DNA of 64,000 nt. Origin: UBA11986 sp031402435. GTDB taxonomy: Bacteria > Bacteroidota > Ignavibacteria > UBA10030 > UBA6906. Of this stretch, positions 1 through 9,718 are shown one piece after another. Location: contig JANNSJ010000069.1 in assembly GCA_031402435.1 (NCBI GenBank), forward strand, positions 1-64,000. Reading direction: 5' to 3'. The notes under the pieces were generated by a model. It did no database searches and was not told the origin of the DNA. It saw only the letters and a list, made by a program, of their open reading frames with translations. Position 1 is the stretch's first letter, and every line of letters starts with the position of its first letter. A program made the translations under genes and the position numbers.

Positions 1-1
1 C

Positions 2-3000
2 GTCAACGGTATGATTGGTGACAAGTTGAGTATCCTTGCGGACTGGAACACGCAGCGCACGTTTGAATATGAGAACCAACTCAAGATCAAGTACACCGGC
101 TATGATGACGAGATTGTGCAGAGTGTTGAAGCGGGAAATGTCTCATTGACCACTCCATCTTCTTTCATTGGCAGCAGCGCGGCATTGTTCGGCATCAAAG
201 CGAAGTTCCAGACCGGCCCACTGACACTCACGGCGCTGGCATCCCAGAAGAAGGGCCAGATCAAGGAAGTGGCAGTCTCCGGTGGCGCGCAAGAGGTGCC
301 GTTTGAAATCAGACCGTACGAATATGCGACCAACCATTTCTTCGTCGATACGTTGTACCGGCAATTCTATGAACAATATTATTATAGCAATGAACAACCG
401 ATCGTAAACTCTTCGACTCAGATTCTCGAGGAAGAGGTATGGGTACAGAAGCTCAGCAGTGTTCTTGAGGGCACCGAGCGTGCTGGTGTTGCGTATATTA
501 CGCTTCCCCAGCGTGGGACAGGTTATGACTCGACGCAGCGATATCCGCAGAATTTTCCTCCTGGACAGATAGAGTATGGGCGCTTTGTACGGCTTAACCG
601 CGACCAGTATGATCTCGATGGGAATGGGTATCTGGGTGTTGTTTCGCTGAACACCAATGTGCAGGATGAAGCGATTGTTGCCATTGCCTATCGAACTCAG
701 CAAACCGGCCAGTTTGGCGAATTTTCGCGCGACGTGGATACGCTTGGCAATCGCCCGTTGATCTTGAAAATGCTCAAGCCTGCGCGCTTGAATACCGCTG
801 GCCCAAGTTACAAAGTTGCGTGGGACCAACTCCTTAAAAACATCTACCCTATGCCGGGAAGAAATATCAAGAAGGCTGGTTTTACGCTTGATATTTTTCG
901 GCGCTTGCAGGACAACACAGAAGATCAGAACAGCATTTTCAATCAGCGCCTGCTCCGAGTGTTCGGACTTGATCGGTTTGGCGCGGATGGTGCGTTTGCC
1001 GCGGAGGGGGATGGGCTGTTTGATTTTCGTGAAGGACTCACGATCAACCCCGGCCGTGCCGAGATAGTGTTCCCGAGTCTGCGTCCATTTGATCAGGGTA
1101 TTCAAAAGTACTTTGTCGAAAAGGGATTGCCACTACCAGACTCTTCGTACTTTTTCCCTCAGATCTATGATACAACCAGAACATTTGCTGCTCAAGACCT
1201 CATACGCGATAAGTACCGTATCAGAGGCAAGGCAACAACGGAAGCGACGTCAAAATACAACCTCGGTTTTAACGTTGTTGAGGGAAGCGTTCAGGTGATA
1301 CTCGACGGGCGCCGCCTTACACCGAATGTGGACTATACGGTGGACTACATTGTAGGTGAAGTAGTGATCAGGAATGATCGCGCGCTTGTACCGGGAGCGA
1401 ACCTTCAGATCAAGTATGAACAGAACGATCTGTTTCAGCTTGCGTCCAAGACGCTGCTGGGCGCGCGTGGCGATCTGGCGATCTCGCAGAACACGAATTT
1501 CGGCTTTACCATTATGAACCTGAACCAGCAGACATTGAGCGACAAGGTACGTCTTGGTGAAGAGCCGAACAACAACACCATTCTCGGTTTCGACGGACAG
1601 ACGCAGTTCAATCTCCCATTTCTTACCAACGCCATTGATGCATTGCCGCTGCTGGAAACACGAGAAGCATCAAACCTCCGGATTACCGGGGAAGCAGCAT
1701 ATATGATTCCCGATCCCAACACCAAGAAGTCGACCATTCCCAGTGATCGTGGTGAAGGTATAGCCTATATCGATGACTTTGAAGGTGCGCGGCGAACGAT
1801 TCCCTTGGGCATAAGCTATACACAATGGTATCAGTCCAGCCCCCCAAAAGATGGCAGAGCCGACTCGACCATTGCCGAGGCTGATACGGCCAAGATGTTC
1901 TCGAAGGGAAAGATGGTGTGGTTCAATCGCCTTCCGACTGATGTTCGTTTGACTGACATCAATTTCAACAAGAAGCCCGGCAATGCCGCCAATGATCAGG
2001 CCACCGTACTCGATTTTCGGTATTATCCGCTGACGCGTGGAATGTATAACTACTCTCCAAGTCTGGATAGCCTGACGAGAACCCGCAATTGGGGTGGCGT
2101 CATGAAGCCGATTTCCATATCCGGGACGAACCTGATCAACGAAAATGTGAACTTCATCGAAATCTGGATGCAGATATTGCGGGCACCTCAAAATGCTGAT
2201 GGGACTGTTCCCAGGATGCGCATCGACCTGGGCTTAATCAGTGAAGATGTTATCCCTAACAGGGAATTGAACTCCGAGGATCTTGTGATCAGCCGGTCTC
2301 CGAATGGAACCCTTCAGGAAGGTGAAGATGTCGGTCTTGATATGAAGCCCAATGGAGCCGAACCCGGATTCTCGGCAACGAATCTCGACCCGAGCGGCGA
2401 TGATTATGCCTTCAATAACAATTCGCCAACCGAGGATTTCTCTCGCATCAATGGTACAGAGAACAACAAGAACAGTCCCAACGGATTGATACCTGATACG
2501 GAAGACCTCAATTCCAACGGTCAGGTTGATCTTACCAACCGGTATATGCAGTTTGAGTTGCCTCTCGATCCTGACTCAACGCGTAACCCGCGGATTGTTG
2601 GAGGCGGCAAGAACGGCTGGTATCAGTTTAGGATTCCAATACGCGAATATGAAAGGCTTGTTGGATCGACTGTTCCGAACCTTGAGAATGTGGAAAGCGC
2701 TCGCATCACATTTTTGAATGCATTTGATACGATCGCTGTACGCATTGCCGATTTCAGTTTGGTGGGAAATCAGTGGCAGGTCCCGGGCACGGACACCAGC
2801 AATGTTGCCGTGAGCGTTGTAAGCATTGAGGACAATCCCAACTACACTAGTCCGCCGGGTGTTATTCGTGAGCGGGACAAAACACAGCCAGATCAGGAAA
2901 TACTTGCCAATGAACAATCGCTCGCCCTCATTCTCAAAGGAGTTCCTGCTGGACAAACCCGTCAGGCAGTGAAGTACTATACGTATCGTCCACTTGACCT

Positions 3001-6000
3001 CTTCAATTACAAGCAGATGAAGATGTTCGTGTACGGTGATGACTCTTTTGCCGGCATGCCGGTGAAGCCACAGGCATTTTACCGGTTCGGGCTTGATTCG
3101 CTGAACTTCTATGAATACCGCGGACCGATCCATCCCGGATGGGATGCCCGCAATGAAATTCTTGTGAGGTTCTCAGAGCTTACAGCAATCAAGCAATTGC
3201 GCGATTCTGTGAATCAGTCGGTCATCAAGATCATAAGAGTTGAAGATGGCGATACAATCATGTATCGCATTGTGGGTAATCCGACGCTGACGCAAGTACG
3301 CTACCTTGCAGTTGGCGTTACCAACCGCGGAACACAGCCGTTGTTCGGACAGGTGTGGTTCAATGAGCTGCGCCTGATTCAGGTTGATGATTCCCCCGGC
3401 TGGGCATACCGGTTTGATACACAACTGAAGCTTGCCGACTTTGGGACGGTCTCGTTTAACTATTCCAAGGTTGATCCCAACTTTCACACTCTTGAACAAC
3501 GATTTGGCTCGCGTCAGACCGGGATTAACTGGGCAGTCAATGCATCTGTTTCGCTTGAGAAGTTCTTTCCGAACGACTGGGTGGGGACGTCATTTCCGTT
3601 CTCCTATTCCCGTTCTGTCAACTTACTCCGGCCAAAATACCTTCCAAATTCCGACGTGCTCGTGGAAGAAGCAGCATCGCTTGCGGAATCTTCAGCGGAA
3701 GCCGCCCGTATACGAAAGGAGGCCGAAACATATCGCGTGACAGATACATATGCCGCGCCGAATTTCAGGCTTGGCCTTCCCTCACAGGCGTGGTACGTAA
3801 GAGATACGTTTAACAAACTCGCGTTCGGATTTAATTATACGCGTTCAAGCGAGCGAAGCCCCGCGACCGTCAGCCGTATAGCGTGGACGTGGAACTCAAA
3901 GATCTCGTACGCTCTCAGTTTTTCCCCCGACTATTACATCCAACCGTTCAAGGATGTGTTCAGCGGACTCTGGCTCCTCGATGAGTACAAGGATATGAAG
4001 ATCTTTTATACCCCTTCGACGTTCTCCTGGTCGTTGAGCGCCACGCGTTCGCGTGACAATACCTTGCAACGTGTGGCAAACGCCCGGCAAACCATCACAC
4101 GCAATTTTACCGCTTCCCGTCAGTTCGGGTTTGGATGGAAGTTGACAGAGGGCGGTCTTACCAATCTCAATGGTACATACAACCTATCAATTGAATCGAG
4201 CTTGCTGAACCTTGAAACGGACAAGAATAACCGTCAGAGAGGATTCTCAAAAATATTGGACGACGTGTTCTTTGGCGAGAAGTTGATCAACTTTGGAACT
4301 GATACCCGGTACTCTCAACAGAACCAGCTCTCCAGTCGCCCCAACATTCCAAACATCTTCAACATCAAGCGGTTCCTTGATCTCTCGTTAAGCTACAGCG
4401 TTGATTATGCCTGGCAAAACACGCTAACGGGTGGCGATCGTGGCAAGTCCGCCGGATGGAACAACAATATCAGTCTGACGATGAATTTTAAGATGAAGGA
4501 CTTGTTCGATCCCTTGTTCAAGGAAAGCACCCCAACGCCCACACAGTCGATTCCTGTCCCCCGTGGACGGGGGCGCGGTGAACGGGAAGGGGACCAGGAT
4601 CAGGGTACGGAGAAGACCTCCGAACAACCTGCGGATACCACTGCCGTCGAAACAAAGCCCGAAGGGGGCAACCGAACGATGGAGCAGTTGAAGAATCTCG
4701 CGAAAATATTCATCAAGGTTCCGTTCTTGGATTATGAGAACGTCAATATCACATTCACACAGTCCAACAATGTCGCGAACAGCGGCGTTGTTGGCAGGAC
4801 AGGGTTCGTCAATTTCTGGGGCCGCGCGCCGCTCTTTCAGGATCCCGATATCAACGCCGGTCCGACGCGGCTTTACCAGCTCGGTCTTATCTCTGATCCC
4901 AGCGGAAGGCTCGGCAAGTTCGGGGTACGTTCGTCGTTTCCATTCTTCGGGTGGGGAGAAACGCAACCTGGTCTCAGAGCAACATCCGGACAATTGCAGA
5001 ACACGTTCCGTCAGCAGAACCGTGTCTCTTTCAAGACGTCCCGAAATCTCTGGGAGGGCGCAAGGATAGATCTGAACTGGAACATTGGGTGGGCGTACAG
5101 TAAGACGCAGAACATTGTGACCGATTCTGTCTTCGGCATCCCGCAGATAACCAACGTCGCAACCTCGGGCAATATTGAACGGTCATATCTTTCGTTCCCT
5201 GATGTATTGTTCCTTGGCATGTTCAAAAGCAGTTTGAAGGATGTGAGCAAGCGCTATGCAGAACTCAAGACCAATCGCGACACAACGGTAAGTCAGGATG
5301 AGAAACTGGCACAGGCGTTCGAGGAGGGATTTGAAGCGTTGCCGTTCCTGAGGAAAGTATTCGGGCAGTTCTATCCGCGCGTTAACTGGAGTCTGCGGTG
5401 GGACGGCCTCGAAAAGATTCCCATGTTTGCCAGCTTTGCCAGCCGGGTCTCGCTTGAGCATGCCTACACGTCGACGTATGCACGGCAATTTGAGAACAGG
5501 CCTGCAGCCCAGGGGCTGCCCGGAGTGGAACGAACGACAGGGCAACGTGTTGCCTACGGCTTTGCTCCACTGATAGGATTGAACTTCACGTTCAAAGAAC
5601 TGCTCAAGGGAAGCTTCGGGGCCAATCTTCGATATAATTCCAATACGTCGTTCGATCTTGCCACGTCCTCTCAGAATATCGTCGAGCAATTATCACAGGA
5701 AATTTCCGTAACGGCCAACTACAGCAGGCGCGGCTTCGAAATTCCATTTTTCGGCCTGTCGTTGAATAACGACCTTGACATCAGCGCCTCGTATTCGCTC
5801 ACAAAGAACTCACGTCAGACCTACGACATCACCAAACTTGATGTAAGTGTCACGGGCACGCCACTCGAGGGATCCACACGCACAGTGTTGGAACCGCGCA
5901 TCAAATATGTGCTGAGTTCACGTGTCACTGCATCGGTGTATTATCGCTACACGAAGATTGCGCCTGACGACTCCGGTTCGCGCATCCCCGGTAGCACGGT

Positions 6001-6040
6001 GAACGAGGCAGGTCTGGACATCCATATAGCAATCCAGTGA
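2..6040 (+). CDS. sprA: SprA, T9SS outer-membrane translocon (5' truncated)
   Basis: SprA is the very large outer-membrane channel through which T9SS cargo leaves the cell. The frame is open from the first bases of the window (codons at 2-10 precede the first ATG at 11), so the true start lies upstream. About 2,010 residues are visible, against roughly 2,400 in characterised SprA proteins. The clearest family mark is the segment GEGIAYIDDFEGARRTIPL, near residue 580. It is followed by long stretches of alternating polar and aromatic beta-strand sequence, ending in a strand-like tail, as expected for a giant beta-barrel. A Pro/Arg/Gly/Glu-rich low-complexity insert falls near residues 1510-1550. 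porX follows 86 bases downstream on the same strand, linking the translocon with its regulator. Identification is firm; only the N-terminus and signal peptide are unseen. Confidence 0.95.
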   Translation, partial: VNGMIGDKLSILADWNTQRTFEYENQLKIKYTGYDDEIVQSVEAGNVSLTTPSSFIGSSAALFGIKAKFQTGPLTLTALASQKKGQIKEVAVSGGAQEVPFEIRPYEYATNHFFVDTLYRQFYEQYYYSNEQPIVNSSTQILEEEVWVQKLSSVLEGTERAGVAYITLPQRGTGYDSTQRYPQNFPPGQIEYGRFVRLNRDQYDLDGNGYLGVVSLNTNVQDEAIVAIAYRTQQTGQFGEFSRDVDTLGNRPLILKMLKPARLNTAGPSYKVAWDQLLKNIYPMPGRNIKKAGFTLDIFRRLQDNTEDQNSIFNQRLLRVFGLDRFGADGAFAAEGDGLFDFREGLTINPGRAEIVFPSLRPFDQGIQKYFVEKGLPLPDSSYFFPQIYDTTRTFAAQDLIRDKYRIRGKATTEATSKYNLGFNVVEGSVQVILDGRRLTPNVDYTVDYIVGEVVIRNDRALVPGANLQIKYEQNDLFQLASKTLLGARGDLAISQNTNFGFTIMNLNQQTLSDKVRLGEEPNNNTILGFDGQTQFNLPFLTNAIDALPLLETREASNLRITGEAAYMIPDPNTKKSTIPSDRGEGIAYIDDFEGARRTIPLGISYTQWYQSSPPKDGRADSTIAEADTAKMFSKGKMVWFNRLPTDVRLTDINFNKKPGNAANDQATVLDFRYYPLTRGMYNYSPSLDSLTRTRNWGGVMKPISISGTNLINENVNFIEIWMQILRAPQNADGTVPRMRIDLGLISEDVIPNRELNSEDLVISRSPNGTLQEGEDVGLDMKPNGAEPGFSATNLDPSGDDYAFNNNSPTEDFSRINGTENNKNSPNGLIPDTEDLNSNGQVDLTNRYMQFELPLDPDSTRNPRIVGGGKNGWYQFRIPIREYERLVGSTVPNLENVESARITFLNAFDTIAVRIADFSLVGNQWQVPGTDTSNVAVSVVSIEDNPNYTSPPGVIRERDKTQPDQEILANEQSLALILKGVPAGQTRQAVKYYTYRPLDLFNYKQMKMFVYGDDSFAGMPVKPQAFYRFGLDSLNFYEYRGPIHPGWDARNEILVRFSELTAIKQLRDSVNQSVIKIIRVEDGDTIMYRIVGNPTLTQVRYLAVGVTNRGTQPLFGQVWFNELRLIQVDDSPGWAYRFDTQLKLADFGTVSFNYSKVDPNFHTLEQRFGSRQTGINWAVNASVSLEKFFPNDWVGTSFPFSYSRSVNLLRPKYLPNSDVLVEEAASLAESSAEAARIRKEAETYRVTDTYAAPNFRLGLPSQAWYVRDTFNKLAFGFNYTRSSERSPATVSRIAWTWNSKISYALSFSPDYYIQPFKDVFSGLWLLDEYKDMKIFYTPSTFSWSLSATRSRDNTLQRVANARQTITRNFTASRQFGFGWKLTEGGLTNLNGTYNLSIESSLLNLETDKNNRQRGFSKILDDVFFGEKLINFGTDTRYSQQNQLSSRPNIPNIFNIKRFLDLSLSYSVDYAWQNTLTGGDRGKSAGWNNNISLTMNFKMKDLFDPLFKESTPTPTQSIPVPRGRGRGEREGDQDQGTEKTSEQPADTTAVETKPEGGNRTMEQLKNLAKIFIKVPFLDYENVNITFTQSNNVANSGVVGRTGFVNFWGRAPLFQDPDINAGPTRLYQLGLISDPSGRLGKFGVRSSFPFFGWGETQPGLRATSGQLQNTFRQQNRVSFKTSRNLWEGARIDLNWNIGWAYSKTQNIVTDSVFGIPQITNVATSGNIERSYLSFPDVLFLGMFKSSLKDVSKRYAELKTNRDTTVSQDEKLAQAFEEGFEALPFLRKVFGQFYPRVNWSLRWDGLEKIPMFASFASRVSLEHAYTSTYARQFENRPAAQGLPGVERTTGQRVAYGFAPLIGLNFTFKELLKGSFGANLRYNSNTSFDLATSSQNIVEQLSQEISVTANYSRRGFEIPFFGLSLNNDLDISASYSLTKNSRQTYDITKLDVSVTGTPLEGSTRTVLEPRIKYVLSSRVTASVYYRYTKIAPDDSGSRIPGSTVNEAGLDIHIAIQ

Positions 6041-6126
6041 TTGTATCGCTTGTCGGGGATACAGCTACCAACAGAGGTTTGATTCTCAGGCCTCAAATCA
6101 GTATCATTTTTCATCATTGAGGGTGA

Positions 6127-7695
6127 ATGGAAGAGGGCAAAGGGAAAATACTGTGGGTTGATGATGAAATCGATCTTCTACGCCCGCATATACGCTACCT
6201 GACCGAGAAGGGCTACACCGTTGACACTGCCACGAACGGTGAAGATGCTATCGCGATGGTTAAGCAAACGGTGTTTGATCTTGTCTTCCTTGATGAGATG
6301 ATGGCGGGAATGGGCGGATTGCGTACGCTGGCAGAAATCAAAGATTTGCGCCCAACCCTGCCGGTCATCATGATTACGAAGAATGAAGAAGAGTCGTTGA
6401 TGGAGGAAGCCATCGGCGTGAAGATCAGCGACTATCTCATCAAGCCTGTGAACCCGAGCCAGGTGTTGATGGCCTGCAAAAAATTCCTTGAGGGTAGGAA
6501 GATTACGGGCGCTGCGGTCTCAAGAGATTACATCCAGGAGTTCAACCAGATCTCCGTGGCCCTCATGAACGACCTGGATCACACGCAGTGGATCGACATC
6601 TACAAGCGGCTTGTGGATTGGTCTCTCGAACTGGATGATCATCCCGAGCTTGGCCTGAAGCAAACGCTGCTCGATCAGTTCCGTGAATGCAATCTGGCGT
6701 TTGGAAAATATGTCGAACGAAACTATCGGGGGTGGCTTGAACGGTCTGACGATCGTCCAACACTCTCTCCCGATATCGTGGACAAGTATCTTATTCCGGA
6801 GTTGAGCTCCGGGAAATCGGTCATCTTTTTTGTAATCGACTGTCTGCGGCTCGACCAGTGGCTGATGATGGAAAGTCTCCTCCATGAGTATTATGACATC
6901 ACCAAGGAATATTACTTCAGTATTCTGCCGACGGCAACCCCGTATTCCCGTAATGCCATTTTCAGTGGCTCATATCCGAGCGAGGTGGAAACCCGCTTCC
7001 CCGAATTGTGGGAGAAGAGTGAGGATGATGAAAGCAGCCGTAACAGGTATGAGCGGCAGTTTCTTGACAAGCTGCTCGAGCGGCGCAAGATCATACTGAA
7101 GCCTGAACCGAAGTACGTGAAAATTCTCGATGCAGAATTCGGGCGCGGGATTGAAAACAATATCAATTCGTACGCCCAGTCAAAGTTGACGTCCATCGTA
7201 GTGAATTTTGTCGACATGCTTGCCCATGGACGGTCAGACTCATCGCTGCTGAAGGAGATCGCGCCCGATGAATCGGCGTACAGATCGTTGACCAAGTCGT
7301 GGTTCGTTCACTCATCCTTGTTCGGTATGTTACGGACGTTGTCGAAGAACAAGAATGTTACGGTACTTCTCACGACAGACCATGGAAGCATTCGTTGTCT
7401 CAGAGGCTCCAAGGTGCTCGGTGATCGTGAAGCCTCGACCAACCTGCGCTACAAATATGGCAGGAACTTAAAGAGCGAAGAGAAGGCCGCCATCTTTGTC
7501 AAGAACCCCGCTGACTTCAAATTGCCCAAGCGTGGTGTTGCCGGAAACTATATCATTGCCAAAGAGGATTACTACTTCGTCTATCCGACCGATTATCATA
7601 AGTATCTCAACCAGTATCGGGACAGTTTCCAGCACGGCGGTGTTTCTCTGGAGGAAATGATCCTTCCCGTTGTGAAGCTTGAGCCCAAAGGATGA
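6127..7695 (+). CDS. porX: PorX-like response regulator with PglZ effector domain
   Basis: PorX is the two-component regulator tied to T9SS in Bacteroidota. The 522-residue length matches the family (about 518). An N-terminal receiver domain (about 1-125) has the acidic pair in WVDDEID, the phosphoacceptor Asp in DLVFLDEMM, and the Lys in DYLIKPVNP. A linker leads to a C-terminal PglZ/alkaline-phosphatase-like domain (about 215-515). Its metal-ligand motifs are visible in VIDCLRLDQW, TTDHGS and the closing HGGVSLEEM. There is no DNA-binding domain, so the output is enzymatic or by protein contact. GAGGGTGA just upstream is a reasonable ribosome site. The stop overlaps the tsaE start (ATGA), an arrangement that suggests co-translation. 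Its place beside sprA supports the T9SS role. Confidence 0.93.
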   Translation: MEEGKGKILWVDDEIDLLRPHIRYLTEKGYTVDTATNGEDAIAMVKQTVFDLVFLDEMMAGMGGLRTLAEIKDLRPTLPVIMITKNEEESLMEEAIGVKISDYLIKPVNPSQVLMACKKFLEGRKITGAAVSRDYIQEFNQISVALMNDLDHTQWIDIYKRLVDWSLELDDHPELGLKQTLLDQFRECNLAFGKYVERNYRGWLERSDDRPTLSPDIVDKYLIPELSSGKSVIFFVIDCLRLDQWLMMESLLHEYYDITKEYYFSILPTATPYSRNAIFSGSYPSEVETRFPELWEKSEDDESSRNRYERQFLDKLLERRKIILKPEPKYVKILDAEFGRGIENNINSYAQSKLTSIVVNFVDMLAHGRSDSSLLKEIAPDESAYRSLTKSWFVHSSLFGMLRTLSKNKNVTVLLTTDHGSIRCLRGSKVLGDREASTNLRYKYGRNLKSEEKAAIFVKNPADFKLPKRGVAGNYIIAKEDYYFVYPTDYHKYLNQYRDSFQHGGVSLEEMILPVVKLEPKG

Positions 7696-8150
7696 CGTCG
7701 TTGCATTCGCACTCGAGGGAAGAGACCATGCAGTGTGGTCGTGTATTCGCATCAACACTCCGGGGAGGCGATGTCGTGGCGCTCTCGGGGGAACTTGGCG
7801 CTGGAAAGACGCATTTTATCACAGGTGTATGTGATGGGCTTGGTGTGAAGGCTCATGTGGCAAGCCCAACATTCACGATCATCAATGAATACGCGGCGGC
7901 TGTTGCCACCGTTGTGCATGTTGATCTGTACCGGATTTCTTCCAAGGGAGAACTATTTGAGCTGGGGATCGAAGAGTATTTCAACGAGCGGTGTATTTGT
8001 TTGATTGAGTGGGCGGAGCGGATGAGGGACTTTCTTCCCTATCCTCACATACAGGTAACGCTCACGTACGGGAAAGGAGACAATGACCGCAACATCCTCA
8101 TTGATGAAATGCGGAAAGGCGTTGAGATAGCGGGTGGTATTGCGGTTTGA
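7692..8150 (+). CDS. tsaE: TsaE, tRNA t6A biosynthesis ATPase
   Basis: TsaE is the small ATPase of the complex that installs N6-threonylcarbamoyladenosine at A37 of ANN-decoding tRNAs. The 152-residue protein has the family Walker A motif GELGAGKT at residues 33-40 and the downstream signatures VASPTFTIINEY, VHVDLYR and CLIEWAERM. It starts inside the porX stop codon, and its own stop overlaps the tsaB start, so porX-tsaE-tsaB is one translationally coupled unit. Confidence 0.93.
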   Translation: MTSLHSHSREETMQCGRVFASTLRGGDVVALSGELGAGKTHFITGVCDGLGVKAHVASPTFTIINEYAAAVATVVHVDLYRISSKGELFELGIEEYFNERCICLIEWAERMRDFLPYPHIQVTLTYGKGDNDRNILIDEMRKGVEIAGGIAV

Positions 8151-8845
8151 ATATTCTGGCGATTGAAACCGCAACAACCGTGTGCGCCGCAGCTGTTGTA
8201 CGTGATGGACAAATTCTCAGCGAGGCATCACTTGACGAGAAGTACGTGCATGCCGAGAAGTTGATGGTGCAGATTGATGGCGTTCTCCGGCAAAGTGGCT
8301 GCATGGTATCTCAACTTGACGGCATTGCAATTTCCATAGGGCCAGGCTCGTTTACCGGATTACGTATCGGCTTGAGTGTGGCAAAGGGGCTGGCGTTCTC
8401 CAGCGGAAAGCCCTTGGTGGCCGTCCCGACACTCGAGGCTCTGGCACAACGGGTTGTTGATGAACGGATCGCCTCTGAAGGCGAACACATTCTTTCAGCT
8501 CTTGATGCGAGGCGTGATGAAGTGTATTGCGAGTGGTTTATGGTTGAAGGAAGCACCGTCCGATCACTTGGAGCGGCACGCGATCTGTCTGTGATGAATG
8601 TGCTTGATGAAAGCCCCGGCGACAAAGTATTTATGACAGGCGATGCTCTTGCAAAACTACAAAAGGCAATACGTCATGGGCGGCAGGAGTTGCAATGGGA
8701 TGTTGTTCCGGATGACGTTGCGCGATGCAGTGCCGGTACGGTTGGTAGGATTGGCGAACTCATGTTGCGTCGCGGAGAGTTTGCTGACGCCGTAACGCTG
8801 GAACCCATGTATATCAAAGAGTTCTTCTTCAAACAACAATCATAA
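8147..8845 (+). CDS. tsaB: TsaB, tRNA t6A biosynthesis scaffold protein
   Basis: TsaB is the pseudo-ATPase partner of TsaD and TsaE in t6A synthesis. The 232-residue sequence starts with the ASKHA-fold strand ILAIETATTVCAAAVV and contains SIGPGSFTGLRIGLSVAKGL, the hallmark loop of the family. The start is a TTG overlapping the tsaE stop (TTGA). No later start keeps the first beta strand, so TTG is preferred. TsaD is not in this window. Confidence 0.93.
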   Translation: MNILAIETATTVCAAAVVRDGQILSEASLDEKYVHAEKLMVQIDGVLRQSGCMVSQLDGIAISIGPGSFTGLRIGLSVAKGLAFSSGKPLVAVPTLEALAQRVVDERIASEGEHILSALDARRDEVYCEWFMVEGSTVRSLGAARDLSVMNVLDESPGDKVFMTGDALAKLQKAIRHGRQELQWDVVPDDVARCSAGTVGRIGELMLRRGEFADAVTLEPMYIKEFFFKQQS

Positions 8846-8856
8846 TCAGGACGACA

Positions 8857-9702
8857 ATGGCCTGGTTCAAGCGTTCCAAGGAAAAAATATCCGCCGAAAC
8901 ACAAAAGAAGGAAATGCCTGATGGCATGTGGGTGAAGTGCAATGAGTGTGGAGAAATCATACACAAAAAAGAACTTGAGCAAAATCTCTTCACCTGCACC
9001 AAGTGTACGCAACATTTCCGTATCGGCAGCAAGGAATACATCGAGATTATTCTCGACGCCGATTCGTTCAAGGAGTATGACCGAAAGATGCGCTCCGTTG
9101 ATCCTTTGAAGTTCACTGATACGAAGCGATACAGAGACCGAATTCCCGAAGCCATCAAGAAGACCGGCCTGTATGACGCGGCGAGATGGGGTACGGGTGC
9201 GGTCAATAAACACCCTGTCGTACTTGCTGCCATGGATTTTTCCTTCATTGGTGGCAGCATGGGATCGGTGGTTGGCGAAAAGATCGGGCGCGCCATAGAC
9301 CGTGCGTGGAAATCGAAACACCCGCTCATCATCGTCTCCTCAAGCGGAGGCGCACGGATGATGGAAGGTGCCCTCTCGCTGATGCAGATGGCGAAGACGA
9401 GTGCAAAGCTTGCTCGACTTGCCGATGCGGGTGTACCGTACATCTCGGTTCTTACAGATCCCACGACAGGCGGTGTAACGGCAAGCTTCTCCATGCTGGG
9501 TGACGTTCACATTGCCGAGCCTGGTGCTCTGATTGGTTTTGCGGGGCCACGCGTCATCAAGCAAACTATTGGCAAGGATCTTCCACCGGGTTTTCAGCGC
9601 TCGGAGTTTCTGCTTGACCACGGGTTCGTTGACCAGGTTGTCCATCGCAAGGAATTGAAGAACTCATTGACCCAGATTATTTCTCTGCTCACAACTCCAT
9701 AA
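8857..9702 (+). CDS. accD: Acetyl-CoA carboxylase carboxyltransferase subunit beta
   Basis: AccD forms the carboxyltransferase with AccA and makes malonyl-CoA for fatty acid synthesis in the cytoplasm. The 281-residue length is normal. The N-terminal zinc ribbon is complete, with Cys28, Cys31, Cys47 and Cys50. The crotonase-like core carries SSGGARMMEG, TDPTTGGVTASF and GFAGPRVI. It lies 11 bases after tsaB. The partner accA is in the same window but about 23 kb away at 33105, beyond the exopolysaccharide locus. Confidence 0.96.
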   Translation: MAWFKRSKEKISAETQKKEMPDGMWVKCNECGEIIHKKELEQNLFTCTKCTQHFRIGSKEYIEIILDADSFKEYDRKMRSVDPLKFTDTKRYRDRIPEAIKKTGLYDAARWGTGAVNKHPVVLAAMDFSFIGGSMGSVVGEKIGRAIDRAWKSKHPLIIVSSSGGARMMEGALSLMQMAKTSAKLARLADAGVPYISVLTDPTTGGVTASFSMLGDVHIAEPGALIGFAGPRVIKQTIGKDLPPGFQRSEFLLDHGFVDQVVHRKELKNSLTQIISLLTTP

Positions 9703-9718
9703 CGATTGTCATTATTGT

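Noticed and set aside
143..1105. 320-codon open frame antisense to sprA
   Set aside because: It lies wholly within the sprA coding region and lacks any domain or ribosome site.
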